This document shows, one piece after another, positions 1 through 11,171 of a stretch of 28,258 bases of DNA (within the stretch, counting starts at the first letter, position 1; every line of letters begins with the position of its first letter). The notes beneath the pieces are model-generated. The model did no database searches, was not told the DNA's origin, and saw nothing but the letters and a program-made list of their open reading frames with translations. The position numbers and the translations under genes were made by a program. Source of the DNA: Chrysochromulina parva (lineage: Eukaryota; Haptophyta; Prymnesiales; Chrysochromulinaceae); the NCBI GenBank assembly GCA_002887195.1, contig PJAB01000382.1, positions 1 through 28,258 of the forward strand. The letters are read 5' to 3'.

Positions 1-1667
1 TGCCCGAGGGGTTTGCGGCGCGGATGCGGGCGAGCGAGCCGCCCCTCGCGGAGACGTACGAGGACTCGGGCTGGTGCTACGTCGAGGCCGCCATCAGCGC
101 CGCCATCAAGCCCGGCTTCCAGCGCCTCGACCTCGCCAAGCGTACCGAGGAGGCGATGGCGTGCGCCTACGGGCCCGGCTCGGGCATCCCCGAAGTAATG
201 CTTGCGTGCGTGTGCGCGCGGCGTCGGCCGCCGCCGCCGTCGCCGGAAACAGTCCGGCGCCTGCTGCAGACGGAGAAGCGCTTCACCAACTCGTCCGACG
301 TGAGCAAGGTCGCGGACCTGTACGCGACCTTCTTCGGCAAGGTCACCAACATCGACGTGCTCGTGTTCAAAGGGCTCGAGTGGGGCGTCGCCGACATCGT
401 CGAGCTGTGCGAGGTGCTGCCCCGCTTTGTGGCTGTGAGAACGCTCGACCTCTCCGATAACAAGATCGGTCCTGAGGGTGCCAAGGCGATCGCGGAGGCG
501 CTGAAGGTCAACGCGGTGGTGACCACCCTCGACCTCCAAGGCAACAAAATCGGGGTTGAGGGTGCCAAGGTGATCGCGGAGGTGCTGAAGGTCACGGCGG
601 TGTTGACCTCGGTGGACCTCCGGTCCAACTCCATCGGCGTCGATGGTGCCAAGGCGATCGCGGAGGCGCTGAAGGTCAACGCGGTGGTGACCACCCTCGG
701 CCTCATGTACAACGAAATCGGGGTTGAGGGTGCCAAGGCGATCGCGGAGGTGCTGAAGGTCACGGCGGTGTTGACCTCGGTGGACCTCCGGTACAACTCC
801 ATCGTCGACGATGGTGCCAAGGCGATCGCGGAGGCACTGAAGGTCAACGCGGTCTTGACCCGCTTGGACTTGGACCACAACAACATCGGGGACGAGGGTG
901 CCAAGGCGATCGCGGAGGCGCTGAAGGTCAACGCGGTCCTGACCGAGCTGTGCCTCTGGGGCAACAACATCGGTCCACAGGGAGCCGTCGCAATCTCGGA
1001 GGCGCTGAAGGTCAACGCGGTGGTGACCGAGTTGCGCCTCGATTTCAACAACATCGGTCCAGAGGGAGCCATCGTGATTGCGGAGGCGCTGAAGGTCAAT
1101 GCGGTCTTGACCACCCTCAACCTCAGGAGCAACTCCATCAAGGTTGAGGGTGCTAAGGCGATCGCGGAGGCGCTGAATGTCAACGCGGTAATGACCTCCC
1201 TGCACCTGGACTTCAACAACATCGGTGCGGAGGGTGCCAAGGCGATCGCCGAGGCGCTGAAGGTCAACGCGGTGATGACCGAGTTGGACCTCAGTTGGAA
1301 CAACATTGGCGACGACGGTGCCAAGGCGATCGCAGAGGCGCTGAAGGTCAACGCGGTGATGACCGAGCTCCAGCTCGGCGGCAACGAGATCGGCGACGAG
1401 GGTGCCAAGGTGATCGCGGAGGCGCTGAAGGTCATGGCGGTCGTGACCACCCTGGTGCTGAGCTACAACGACATCGGTCCAGTGGGAGCCATCGCGATCG
1501 CAGAGGCGCTGAAGGTCAACGCGGCTCTGACCGAGCTCAACCTTTGGAACAATAATTTGGGAGATGCAGGGGAAAAAGCGGTGCGAGACGCGGTCAAGGA
1601 CCGGAGTGGATTTGAGTTGGACGCTGGAGCTGTAGAAAATGATTGTGAGAGCACTGTGAACATGTGA
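1..1667 (+). CDS. Leucine-rich-repeat protein (ribonuclease-inhibitor/NLR-type LRRs), 5' end cut by window
   Basis: The frame is open from the window edge (first full codon at base 3) to a TGA at 1665-1667. The first ATG is at 24, but coding sense (PEGFAAR...) continues upstream of it, so the gene probably starts outside the window. About 135 N-terminal residues precede the repeats and include a GWCYVEAAIS segment and an FTNSSDVSKVADLYATFF segment. Fourteen LRR units of 28 residues follow, with consensus AVxTxLDLxxNxIGxEGAKAIAEALKVN, typical of ribonuclease-inhibitor-class LRRs. The array ends in a capping unit (LGDAGEKAVRDAVKDR) and a short polar tail. Such LRRs form a curved protein-binding surface. 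No catalytic, NACHT, transmembrane or signal segment is visible in the part present, so the role is unknown. LRR class is sure; partner and function are not. Confidence 0.85.
   Translation, partial: PEGFAARMRASEPPLAETYEDSGWCYVEAAISAAIKPGFQRLDLAKRTEEAMACAYGPGSGIPEVMLACVCARRRPPPPSPETVRRLLQTEKRFTNSSDVSKVADLYATFFGKVTNIDVLVFKGLEWGVADIVELCEVLPRFVAVRTLDLSDNKIGPEGAKAIAEALKVNAVVTTLDLQGNKIGVEGAKVIAEVLKVTAVLTSVDLRSNSIGVDGAKAIAEALKVNAVVTTLGLMYNEIGVEGAKAIAEVLKVTAVLTSVDLRYNSIVDDGAKAIAEALKVNAVLTRLDLDHNNIGDEGAKAIAEALKVNAVLTELCLWGNNIGPQGAVAISEALKVNAVVTELRLDFNNIGPEGAIVIAEALKVNAVLTTLNLRSNSIKVEGAKAIAEALNVNAVMTSLHLDFNNIGAEGAKAIAEALKVNAVMTELDLSWNNIGDDGAKAIAEALKVNAVMTELQLGGNEIGDEGAKVIAEALKVMAVVTTLVLSYNDIGPVGAIAIAEALKVNAALTELNLWNNNLGDAGEKAVRDAVKDRSGFELDAGAVENDCESTVNM
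429..1604 (+). repeat. 14 tandem 84-bp units encoding LRRs
   Basis: The coding array repeats every 84 bp. The helical half (GCCAAGGCGATCGCGGAGG and what follows) is nearly invariant at DNA level, while the strand positions (LDLxxN) vary. Several non-adjacent units share whole blocks, for example units 3 and 5 (LTSVDLR.NSI) and units 2 and 4. This suggests recent unequal exchange or gene conversion within the array. Confidence 0.9.
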
Positions 1668-1738
1668 GGTTCGCTGTTTTGGGTTCTGTGAAATTTTTTC
1701 CTAATTTGGCAGCTGCCTTAAAAGGCGTTTTCAATAGG

Positions 1739-1819
1739 GTCGTGACCATCCTGGGCCTGTACAACAACAACATCGGGGATGAGGGTGCCATCGCGATCGC
1801 GGAGGCGTTGAAGATCAAT
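1739..1819 (+). pseudogene. Stray single LRR unit downstream of the LRR gene
   Basis: Translation gives VVTILGLYNNNIGDEG followed by AIAIAEALKIN, one clean LRR unit in a short frame that ends near 1891, about 70 bp beyond the stop codon of the LRR gene. The simplest reading is a remnant of an adjacent LRR copy. An alternative is a 74-nt intron (GTGAGG at 1664 to AG at 1736-1737). It would remove the stop and join this unit in frame, but the preceding unit already looks like a normal C-terminal cap. Confidence 0.5.
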
Positions 1820-2100
1820 GGACAATGCGGTGCTGAAAATTTTACGCCAAGCGAGCGCGCACTTCCTCACACGAATTTCCTATACCTCTAATAACCTCGA
1901 ATATAATGGGGCCGTGTGCTCGAGAAAAATGCTCGCCAAGTGGAAGCTTCCGGACAACCCGCGCGGTCTCTAAAGATCGTACTCATGTCAAAAAACTATC
2001 GCGGGATGCATACCGAACATTGTCGATTGTGCGAATGGCCATGAAACCCACCTCTTGTGTCTTGATGCATTACATGCGTCGCCAGATCGTCACATTAGCA
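1820..2100. other. Intergenic stretch, AT-richer than surroundings
   Basis: This holds the tail of the LRR remnant frame and then the convergent 3' flanks of the LRR gene and the giant minus-strand gene. I see no RNA gene, transposon or convincing ORF. Confidence 0.5.
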
Positions 2101-5100
2101 TTACTCGACGCGGCGCTCTCCCTCAACGGCGCGCGAAGGACGAACGGCCGGCGTCAACGCGTGCAGCTGCTGCGCCTTGAGCATCGCTCGCACGCCCGAT
2201 CCATATTTGGGTGCGAACGCGCGCAGGGTCCAGGGCGTGTATAGCGTGGGCGTCGAAGTCGACCTGCCGAACGGGACCACGCTGGAGGCGACCCCTGTGG
2301 ACGGGAACCCTGTGAACGGGAACCCTGTGAACGGGAACCCTGTGAACGGGATCCCGCTGGCGGCGACCCCTGTGGTGGATGCGAGCGCTCCGTCCGTCGC
2401 AAGCACGGGGTAGAAGTGGGGAAGAGGCGGCGGCGGGCTACCCGCGCCAAGGTTCGTCAGTTTCGTCAAGGTTTCGTCCACCTCGGGGATCATCTGGGTC
2501 GCGCTCGAAGTGAGGTCGCCGCTGCCGATTACGCTGCCGACGGTCCGCGGCCGTACCCTGTTGGCGACATAGGAGGCCAGCACGCCGGCCGCGGCGTTGG
2601 CGAGCTTGGACTGCGCCGATCCCATTTTGGGAGCCGTACTGGGGCGGCGTGGGAGTTGGCCCCATGACAGAGAGGGCTGCGACTGTGCGCCCAGGAGCAG
2701 CAGGGGACATTCGAGGGGACCTCCCCCCTGGTATTTTCGTGGTGCCCTCCCTATACTCCCCTCCCCTGCAGCGCCCGCCATGGCGCCCGCCATGGCGCCC
2801 GCCATGGCGCCCGTATGTGAAGGGTCCTCGACGCGGCGCCGCAGATGGGTGTGGAGCTCCTGGTACTCGAGAGTGCCCGAGCGATCACTGTCGAGCAACT
2901 CGAACGTGTCGTCAAACACCACTATGGTGTCGTCGTCGTCGGCATCGTCCTTGACGAGCTCATCGTCGAACATGACAAACTTGTGGGGAACGATGTCGAG
3001 CTCCGTCATCGCGAGGTGGAACTCGCGCTTGTCGATCTTGCCTGACTTGTCTTTGTCAATCTCGCGAAACGTGTCGGTGATCCGTCTGAGGTTCTTGGCG
3101 AGCGCCGTCTTGAGCTGATGGAGGACGTCATCCACGCTCGCCTGGCGCTCGGGTGTGAGCTCGAACGGCTTGGCCTTCGATGATGACGCCGGATGAGATC
3201 TCGCGGGGCGAGCGCCGTGCTTGCTCGCGCCGCTGCCTCGGCGCTGCGACCGAGACGACCAAGTGCTTGCTACCGCCACAGTGGGCAGCAGATCGAGAGT
3301 GCCCGACTTGGTGCCTTCCTTGGTCCTTTGGGGCAGCGCCTGCGGGGCGGTGCCACGTCGCGCCATGAAGATGGTCTCCTCTACGAGGGCAGCCTGCCTC
3401 GCCGCCTCCACCTCGCGCCGAAGCGCGACGAGCCTGCGGCTGCGGCTTTCACGCCCGTGCAGCCGCAGCTTCGCCTTGGTGGAGGCAGCCCCAGGTGGTG
3501 GGATCGTCCCAGGGGAGTATCGCATCTCAAAGAGATCCAATGGAGTATCTGACCTCCGCTCCGCCAACGCGGAGGATGGTGCTGCGGTGGCGGCGACGGA
3601 GGCGTGGATTCCGGCACTGGCGCTGCGCCCACTTCGGAGAGCCCAATACTCTGCGAGCGTCGCGTCCCGCAAGCTGCAGCAGGAAGGTCGACGTGCCTCT
3701 TCCGGCAGTGGGGGCTTGCGCCTGCCATCCACGGGCGACGTCGACGGGCGGCGGGTGCTGCTGCCGCGGCTGGCGAGGCGCGCGCTCCTCAGAGCGCCGT
3801 GTGGTACGACGAACCCCCGTTCATCATACGAGTAGATGACTCTCGGCTCCTCCAGGGCCGCCGCGAACGCCGCCTCGCCTGCACTCTCCGAGGCGCCTGT
3901 TGGAGGAGGCGGCCCGAGCATCTCTGACGGCTCGGAGAAGCCGCTCCACGGACGAGGGATCACGCTGCCGCCACCGCTCCATGTACGAGGGATCACGCCG
4001 CCACCGCCGCCCGCCGCCTCGCCGTCAGCAGCACGGCCGCCGCCCTCGTCGCCACTCTGACCGTCGTGAGCCTCATTAGCTGATGAGAGCGAGGCGGTTC
4101 CCGCGCGTGACGCGAGCGAGCACGTGCGCTTAGGCGGTGACGAAGCCCGGCTCAAGCTCCAGCCGATCTTGACGAGGGACCCTCGCACCTCCGCCCCCGC
4201 GTCCGAGTCCAAAAAGTCACGAAATTGGGCCTCGCTCGCCGTGAAGCCGAGCACCTTGTCGCGCTTCGCTTTGGCCGCAGCGTATGCGGCCTCGCGCTTG
4301 GCTTGCTCTGCGACGCCCAGCCTGGCCACCTCCTCTGCGGAAGTGGCCGCAGCCGCGGCGGCCACCGCGGCCTCGTCCGCCTTCTTAGCGGCCGCTGCTA
4401 CCACGTCCACCGCTTGCACCTGCGCCTCTCGTGCACGCCTGGCCGCAGAGCCTGTCCTCTCCTCCATCTCGGCCTTCCGTTTGGCTGCAAGCATAGCCTG
4501 CCTCTCCAGCCCCTCCTGATGCCTCCGTACCTCATCCTCCTCCAATTGTCGCTCCGCCTCCTCCTCCGCTCGCTTCTCAGCCAGCGCCTCCGACTCCGCT
4601 CTTGCGATCAACTCGACCAGCTGCATGATCGCCTTGAGGGTCACCTTGGTCTCCGCCAGGTCCTTTGCGCTTCTCATCTCGGCACCGCCCACAAAGAAGA
4701 CGAGGTCCTGCAGGGACGGCGACTGAGGGAGGGTCAACGGAGGGGGCGGAGGTAACGAGCCAGGTACCCGCTCCGTGGCCTCCTCCGCCACCGCCCCGAC
4801 CACCACCTCCGCGCATCGTGCCGCGGTCTCCGCATTGAGAATGGCCTCCTGGGCCGCATCCGCAGCATCCAACGGCCACTCCAATCCCGGCTTCATGCAC
4901 AGCGCATTAATAGCTCGGCGGTGGAGCGCCTCATCCGCCGCCTTCGCCACTGCCACATCGCGCTGTGCCGCGGCCGCCTTGGCCGCCGCCTCGGTGCGAG
5001 CGCTGGCCTTGGTGGCGGTCGCGACGCTCAATCGGACCGCCTCGGCCGACGACGTGATCGTCGCATGCTCGGCGACGGCCTCGTTGTGCGCCGACTCGGC

Positions 5101-7912
5101 CGCACGTCGACTCTCCTCGACCAGCGCTCGTGCTGTCTTGAGCGCGCCGCGCGCAATCGCGAGCTCCTTGGTGCACGTCTCGATCGGGTCCGCGCCCGCA
5201 TGCGCCCCCGACGAGTGCCACTGCTTGGCACCCTGCTGGACGGCTGCTTTCTTCTTCTCACGATCCGGGTTGATACGCGCGAGCTGCTTCGCCCTCCGCT
5301 CCTCCTTTCGCAACGCTCGCATCTTCTCGTTCACCTCGGTCACCCACCTCTCCGTGCGGGCAGAACGCGCCTTGATCACCAGCTCCCTGCCGCGCTCAGC
5401 GCACGCTGCCACGTTCGGCTCGCGAGCACTGACGACGCCGGCGGCCTTGTGCGCCGCGCTCACCGCACTCTCAACCTCCCGCTGCCCCTTGCTCGCCTGC
5501 AGCGACTCGACATACGCCGAGAGCGACGCGGCTGTCGCGGCCTTCACGGCGACGTCCTCCTTGTTCTTGAGGGCGCGTGCAGCACTCATGAGCTCCGCAA
5601 TCTTGATTTGGCTGAGCTCGATGATCTCGGCCTCGCGATCGCGCGCCGCCTGTGCGGAATCCGCCGCCTTGTTCATCGCCACGCTAAACATCGAGAGCTT
5701 CCCAAACTGACGAAGCCGTTTGCGGGCATCCTCCCGAGACTTGGCGGCCATCACGCTGCTCACGACCCGCCAGACCAGCTCCTCGGCGCCCGCGGCGCAC
5801 GTGGCATTCCGCGCCTCGTCCTCGGCCGTCGCCGCGGACGCCTCGGCGCGCATTTTGAGCGCGGCGACCAGCTCGGCGCATGCATCGGATTGCTGCCGCG
5901 CGTCCTCGATGGCAAGCGCCGGGCGTAGGACGCGTAGGCCAACCACGGCTGTCACGTTCCCCGCATGGGGGGGACTCGATGCAGCAGCTTCGACGGCGCA
6001 GACGACGAGAGTCTGGTACGATTCGAGCACGGCCGTCGCTCGCCCCGCCAGCCGCTCCGCCATGGCCGCTGCCTCGCTCGCCTGATCGCCCAATCGCGTC
6101 GCCCTCGCCGCCGCCTCCCCTGCCGCCGCGGCGGCGGGCCCTGCAAGCGGCTGCTCAGCACCTCGTGCCTTCGCCTCCTCTGCCACTCGGCGCGCCGCCG
6201 CCGCCCAATCCTCTGCTGCAGAGGCCTCTACCCTCGTCGCCCTAGCCGCATGGCTTGCTGCCATCACCCTCACCACCTCCTCTGCGCGCCGCAGCGAGAG
6301 CTCATCGGCGATCGTCGTCGCCGCAGCCTCGAGGGTTGCCGACGCCGTCTCAACCATCTCGACTTGAGCGACTGCCACGGCGGCCGCCGCCTCGGCTTCC
6401 GCCGGCGCCGCTGCCAGCGCCGCCCTCGAAGCCTCATTGGCCGCCTCCATCGCAGTCTTACACGCCGTCACGACCGCGTCCATCGCGCCGTGGGCCAACG
6501 CCAGCGCGGCCTCAGTGGGTGCCGCGCCGTCAGCATCAATGCAACGAGCGAGCGCCTCATCGCCTAGGCTGCGTGTGCGCACCATCAACTCGCGAGCTCG
6601 CTCCGCCTCTTCTTCACATGCCTGCGAAGCCGTGCGCGCCGCGTGCATCGCCGCCGCCGCCTGCCTCACGGCGTCCGCGAGCGTGGAGATGACGGCGCGT
6701 GCGTGCGCATAGGCAGCCGACTCGACCGCTCTTGCTTCGTGGGCACTCGCCGCCACCGCTGCTGCCGCTGTCGCCTCCGCCGCAATGGCCGCGGCGCTCG
6801 AGGCCTGATGCAGCACCTTGACGACCGCCGCCGCCCTCGCCTCCGCCTCGTTGCCAATGTCGACCCTTTCCTTCTTGCTGGACGCCTGTGCTGCCGCCTG
6901 TGCGGCCGCCGCTCGGATCGAAGCCACCTCGGACGCCGCCCTCATCGCCCTCGTAGCCTCAATCGTCGCCGTCTCTCCGGCAGTCTCGGCAAGCTCAGCG
7001 TGCACCAGCGCCTGCTCGGCCGCTGCCGCAGCCTCCGCCGCGGCCGGCTGTGCTGCCGGAACGAGCGCCGACATCGCCGCGTCCGCCGCCACTGATGCGG
7101 CGTGGGCTGCCGCCTCGGCGGCCTGTGCCGCCGCACCCGTCGCTCTGACCAACGCTGTGGCCGCCGAAGCAGCCGCCTCCGCCGCCTCGGCCTCTTCGCT
7201 TGCAAGCGCAGCGGCTGCTCGAGCGAGTGCAGAGTCCTCTCCTTTGGACTTGGCCGTGACCGCGAACATCGTGCCCTTGTTTGCTTTCTTGAGGCGCGCC
7301 TGCGCCTTCGCCTTCTTGTACGCCTTGCGCGCTGTTGCGAGCACACTCGCCATCACCTCCTCCATCATCGCGTGGACCCTCGCCTCACGCTGCATGCCGG
7401 CGCGAGTTGCTTCGATGCGAGCGCGCCACGCGCGTCGGACCACCGTGTGGCGCCACTGTTTCTGGAGCTTGGCGACCAGTGCGTGCCGGCGAGCGCGCAG
7501 CTGGGCCACGCGCGCTCGTGCGAACACGCGCCGTTGGAACGTCTCGATGAGCACCGCCGCCGCCACTCGGCGCTGCTCCTCGGCTCGGCGCTGTTCCTCA
7601 GCTCGGCGCTCGAGCTCGACTCGGCGCTGGTGCTCGAGAAGAGCGCCTCGGAGGGTGCGGCGCCATCGGAAGGAGCATTGGAGCCGCACGGCCGCCTGCC
7701 GGCGAAAGGCGTCTTCGGCCGCCTTATCCGAGAGGGCCCGGGCGACGAGGCTGCCGATCGACGCGGCGGCCATTGAGTCGATGCCGCGGCAGTAGCGAAT
7801 GAAGCGGATGCGTCGAAGCATTCGCTGTAGCCGCACCGTCGTAGAGATGGCCAAGTCGCCGTGCCGGCGCCGGATGGCAGCTTCCAAGGTGCGGTATGCC
7901 ACACCGGCCGCG

Positions 7913-7945
<33 letters not shown>

Positions 7946-9258
7946 CCCTCCACCATCTCTGCCGCCTCCACGACCATCGCGGCTGCCTCCTCAACTTGGG
8001 CATATGAGTTGGCCGCGGCCGCGGCCGCCATGCCGGCCACACGTGCGTCGGCCGACGCAGATGAGGTCTTCTTAGCAATCCCCGCGGCGTCCGCTGCCGC
8101 CCCCTTGGCCGCCTCGGCCAGCTCGTGCGCCGTGTGCGCGAGCTGCGCGAATGTCGCCATCGCCATCGCCTCCCCCTGCACGGCCGAAGCCGCTGCCGAC
8201 GCCTTGGCCGCCGCTTTGGCCGCCGCCTTGGCCGCCGCCTCGACTGCCCACACGGCAGCATCGGTGTGATCCGACGCGTCCGCGCCCGCGACGGCGCGCT
8301 CGCACGCCTCGCGTGCCTCCGCCTCCGCCTCCGTCGCCACGGTCGCCGCATCAAGCACGCGAGGCTCGGCCCCTAACGCGTGGCGTTCTGCTTGACTGGC
8401 GAGCTCCATTTGACGAATCGCCTCCGCCGCGGCGCTCGCGGCCAGGCCGACGGCCCCATTGCGGCGCTCGACGAGCCGACGCACCTCCCTGAGGGCGCTC
8501 GCCTTCCGCACCGTTGACTGGATGCAAGTGGATGCACGCAAACGCTGCGCCTGTCGCTCCCGCTCTGCCTCCTGCTCGGCAGCTTCCCGCTCCCGCTCTG
8601 CCTCCTGCTCGGCAGCTTCCCGTTCCCGCTCTCGACGTGCTTTGGCCTCGCGAGCGAGCCGCCGGCGTACCCCAAACTGTAGCCGCACGACGGCGCGTGC
8701 GACGAGGATGGCCCTCTCGGCCGCGGCCATCGTCGCACCCAGGTTGGTTAGGCACGCGCTCGAGCACTCGACGATGACGGCCTGGTCGCACGTCGACAGC
8801 TCACGCAGCCGCGCGAGGCCACCCATCTCGCGCAGGCAGCGCACCACCTCGGGGTCATCACACGTGTTCTGCACCAGAGCGCACGCGTATGCGACCGTGA
8901 GCACCACGGGCGAGAACAGGTGCTCGACCAGGTCCGGCGCCACATTGGCAGTCGCGAGGCGCTGCTTGGTCAGCGCCGCCTGGCTATCCACCTCGGGCGT
9001 CGTGAGGGTTGCAAGCAGCATCAGGCTCGTCTGGTGCACGATCGGATCCGCGTGCGCGAGCAGACCACCGAGGCGCACCATCCCGCCCGTCTCGCGCAGC
9101 GTGAAGCACAGCTCCTCGATGCCCTCGCGCGTCTCGGCGGACTCGAGGTCCTTGGCGACCGCTATGATCGCCGCGGCGAGGGACTCATCGTCGTGTGCGG
9201 TGAGCAGCGCCTCGCACGCAGCACCTTCGAACCAGCCTCCACCTTTGGACCAGCTCAT
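2101..9258 (-). CDS. Giant ARM-repeat / IQ-motif / Ala-rich coiled-coil / EF-hand protein (2385 aa)
   Basis: A single uninterrupted frame. I start at the ATG at 9258 (MSWSKGGGW); an upstream in-frame ATG at 9351 would add 31 residues. Residues ~45-185 look like three or more armadillo-type helical repeats (GGMVRLGGLLAH, GGLARLRELS). IQ-like calmodulin-binding motifs lie near residues 187, 245, 470, 520, 565 and 600 (e.g. VRLQFGVRRRLAR, CIQSTVRK, VRLQCSFRWRR). About 1,100 residues of Ala/Glu/Arg-rich helix follow. Near the C-terminus are two canonical EF-hand loops, DKDKSGKIDKREF (~2068) and DSDRSGTLEYQEL (~2123), then low-complexity repeats (GAMA; FTGFP). The layout suggests a Ca2+/calmodulin-responsive cytoskeletal or flagellar scaffold, which is inference. 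I recognise no named family. Introns cannot be excluded, but none is needed. Confidence 0.85.
2296..2350 (-). repeat. 15-bp tandem repeat encoding FTGFP
   Basis: The unit gtgaacgggaaccct is repeated about three times with flanking variants, giving PFTGFPFTGFPFTGFPSTG near the C-terminus of the giant protein. It is likely replication slippage within coding sequence. Confidence 0.8.
2771..2812 (-). repeat. 12-bp tandem repeat encoding AMAG
   Basis: The unit ATGGCGCCCGCC (plus strand) occurs three times, encoding GAMAGAMAGAMAGA just after the second EF-hand of the giant protein. It is an in-frame coding minisatellite. Confidence 0.8.
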
Positions 9259-9405
9259 TGCGGATGGTGCTACCTTCTTGTAGAACCCGCCCAAGTTGCA
9301 CACTGGCAACGGCGACGGCACGCAAAAAAAGCCCGATAATATGCTGTGCATGCACCTGAACAGCTATAAATGCGAGCGGGATGCGCAACTCCGATCTTCT
9401 TTTTT
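9259..9405. promoter_or_regulatory. Divergent promoter region between the giant gene and the coiled-coil gene
   Basis: About 147 bp separate the two start codons. TATAAA lies on the plus strand at 9365-9370, 36 bp before the ATG at 9406. That places a transcription start close to this ATG and argues against the non-ATG codon at 9370 as the start. A pyrimidine run (9396-9405) precedes the ATG. On the minus strand only a weak TATTAT-like element (about 9338-9343) is visible for the giant gene. Confidence 0.6.
9365..9370 (+). promoter_or_regulatory. TATA box
   Basis: TATAAA in a GC-rich background, correctly spaced (about 30 bp plus a short leader) for the plus-strand gene starting at 9406. Confidence 0.6.
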
Positions 9406-11028
9406 ATGAGCGCCTTCATTCACAGCGCAAACTTTGGTGTTCACACAGGAGAGCTCCTCGGAATTTCCAACGTCCGCACGCTCATGGCGTCCGATGGCGT
9501 GAGAGCGGTGCGAGAGCTTCGCTCGCGCGAATCCGCAGCGGCGGCGCCGACTGCGGCACCGGTGTCCGTACCCAGGCAGTGGGCTCCGCAGGAGCTGGTC
9601 GCGCCGCGCGATTGTGCTGCGTCTTCCACGCCGGTGTACATGGATGATGCGCTTTCCAAGAGGGTTGCCAACGCTCGGCATGCCAGCCTCGAGGCGTCGA
9701 CGCTGGTCAATGACCTGCAAGAGGCGCTCGCCGGCTCTCGTGGCATCGTTGCAACCATGCGCGCCAATTACCAAAGCCTCTACGAGGCCGCCGAGATGTG
9801 GCGGCAGCGGTATTTGGAGGCGGTGGAAGGGGATAGCATGAGGGATGCGGCGGCGACGGTGCTCAAGTTCGAGGCACTGATTGAGCAGCAGCGGCTGCGG
9901 ATCGAGGCTCTGCAGCAGGCCTTGGCCGCTGCAGAGGCGGCCGCTACTGCGGCGGGGGCGCGGGAGCGGTCGGCGCTGGAGAAGGCCAACGGCGCGAGGC
10001 AGATGCTCGAGAAGTTAGAAGAGGAGCTAGCGAAGGAGAAGGCGTTACGGTTGGCGCAGGGGCAGGCGGCCCACGAGGCGGCGCAGCAGGCGGCGGCAGA
10101 GCTGGCCCAAGCGGTCGCTGCCCACGAGGCGGCAAGCAAGATCGCCAGGACGAAGATCTCGGCGTTGGAGGAGGAGATGAGCCGGCTCAACGACAGTCTC
10201 CGCGAGGCTCTGATCAAATTGGCGAAGAACGGCAAGTCGCAGGCGGACGAGGCGGCGGCGGCCGCGGCAGCGGAAGCCGAGGCGGCGGCCGTGGCGGCGG
10301 CCGCGGCCGCAGCGATGGAAGCCCTGCGCAAGAAGCTCTCAGTCTCCGAAGGCGAGCTGTGCGCGGCAACGGCGGAGACGATGAAGCTGACTGAGTTGCT
10401 ACGAAAGGCGGAGGAAGCCCTGATGGGTGTGACAGCGCAGGCGGCCGAGGAGCGCGGCGAGCGCGATGCTGCCCTGGCGGAGGAGGCCGCTCGTGCAAGC
10501 AGGGCCGAGGCGGCCCTGCGCGATCTCAGGGAGGAGCTGCGGCTGTCGACGGAGAAGCTCGAGGCCTTGCAGAAGGACTACCTGCGCATCCAAGCTCAGG
10601 CTCAAGCACTGCCGCCGCCGGCACCCGCAGCAGCGCCCCCGCCCCCCGCGATGACGGCGAGCGAGATGGAGCTGCGCTCGCTGCGCAGTGAGAGGGACAG
10701 CTGGCGGCTCGTGGCCGAGCAAGCGGAGCTGATGAAGGATCGTTCCGATCGGGAGCTCAAGCAAACCAAGCTGGTCCTGGCGCAGTTGAAGAAGGACGCC
10801 GAGAGGGAGAGGTTGGACAAGGAGAATGGAGCGGCGGCGGTGGCGAGCGTGCCCAGCCCGCGCGTCCTGCCGACGGCTCCCGAGCAGTCCAGGCCGGCAT
10901 CGGGCTCGAGGCTGGCTGGCAGCCAGGCGGGCCGCGAGGCGAGGGCTCGTACCATCGTGGATGCCGCGCGCAGTGCCGTCAAAGGGGTGTCCAGCCGCGT
11001 CGCATCGCCGCGGGATGTGTCAGGCTAG
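9406..11028 (+). CDS. Coiled-coil protein, unknown function (540 aa)
   Basis: The frame runs to TAG at 11026-11028. I chose the ATG at 9406 from the TATA box at 9365; the ATG at 9484 (MASDGVRAVREL) is an alternative giving 514 aa. The N-terminal ~100 residues are Ser/Ala/Arg-rich. From about residue 90 to 390 the protein is a nearly continuous Ala/Glu/Lys-rich coiled coil (EKLEEELAKEKALRL; KLSVSEGELCAATAETMKL). A Pro/Ala hinge follows at about 405-425, then a second short coiled coil (SLRSERDSWRLVAEQAELM) and a basic Ser-rich tail. There is no membrane segment or enzyme motif. The rod shape suggests a structural, tethering or flagellar role, but no family is recognised. It is divergently transcribed from the giant scaffold gene and may share its regulation. 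Confidence 0.8.
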   Translation: MSAFIHSANFGVHTGELLGISNVRTLMASDGVRAVRELRSRESAAAAPTAAPVSVPRQWAPQELVAPRDCAASSTPVYMDDALSKRVANARHASLEASTLVNDLQEALAGSRGIVATMRANYQSLYEAAEMWRQRYLEAVEGDSMRDAAATVLKFEALIEQQRLRIEALQQALAAAEAAATAAGARERSALEKANGARQMLEKLEEELAKEKALRLAQGQAAHEAAQQAAAELAQAVAAHEAASKIARTKISALEEEMSRLNDSLREALIKLAKNGKSQADEAAAAAAAEAEAAAVAAAAAAAMEALRKKLSVSEGELCAATAETMKLTELLRKAEEALMGVTAQAAEERGERDAALAEEAARASRAEAALRDLREELRLSTEKLEALQKDYLRIQAQAQALPPPAPAAAPPPPAMTASEMELRSLRSERDSWRLVAEQAELMKDRSDRELKQTKLVLAQLKKDAERERLDKENGAAAVASVPSPRVLPTAPEQSRPASGSRLAGSQAGREARARTIVDAARSAVKGVSSRVASPRDVSG

Positions 11029-11171
11029 GGATTGTAGACAACCACAAGTAGTTTTTAGTCTGGACGCGCGGGGTTATTTTTGGAGATGTTCGGAGCGCCG
11101 GCGTGAGCTCCCCGGGACGGCACACATGTGCCTCTGCAAGAGAGGATCTGTGCCGAATCACATCTCTGAGG

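Noticed and set aside
167..1450. 427-codon open frame antisense to the LRR gene
   Set aside because: It is a mirror of the 84-bp repeat: lack of stops in one unit is copied to all. Its product is a repetitive Ser/Ala/Thr/Pro sequence with no family signal.
4775..5928. Long plus-strand open frames opposite the giant gene (also around 6818-7795 and 7799-9339)
   Set aside because: GC-rich codons of the Ala/Glu/Arg-rich coding strand rarely make stops on the reverse strand. The products are Arg- or Ser/Ala-rich with no domains.
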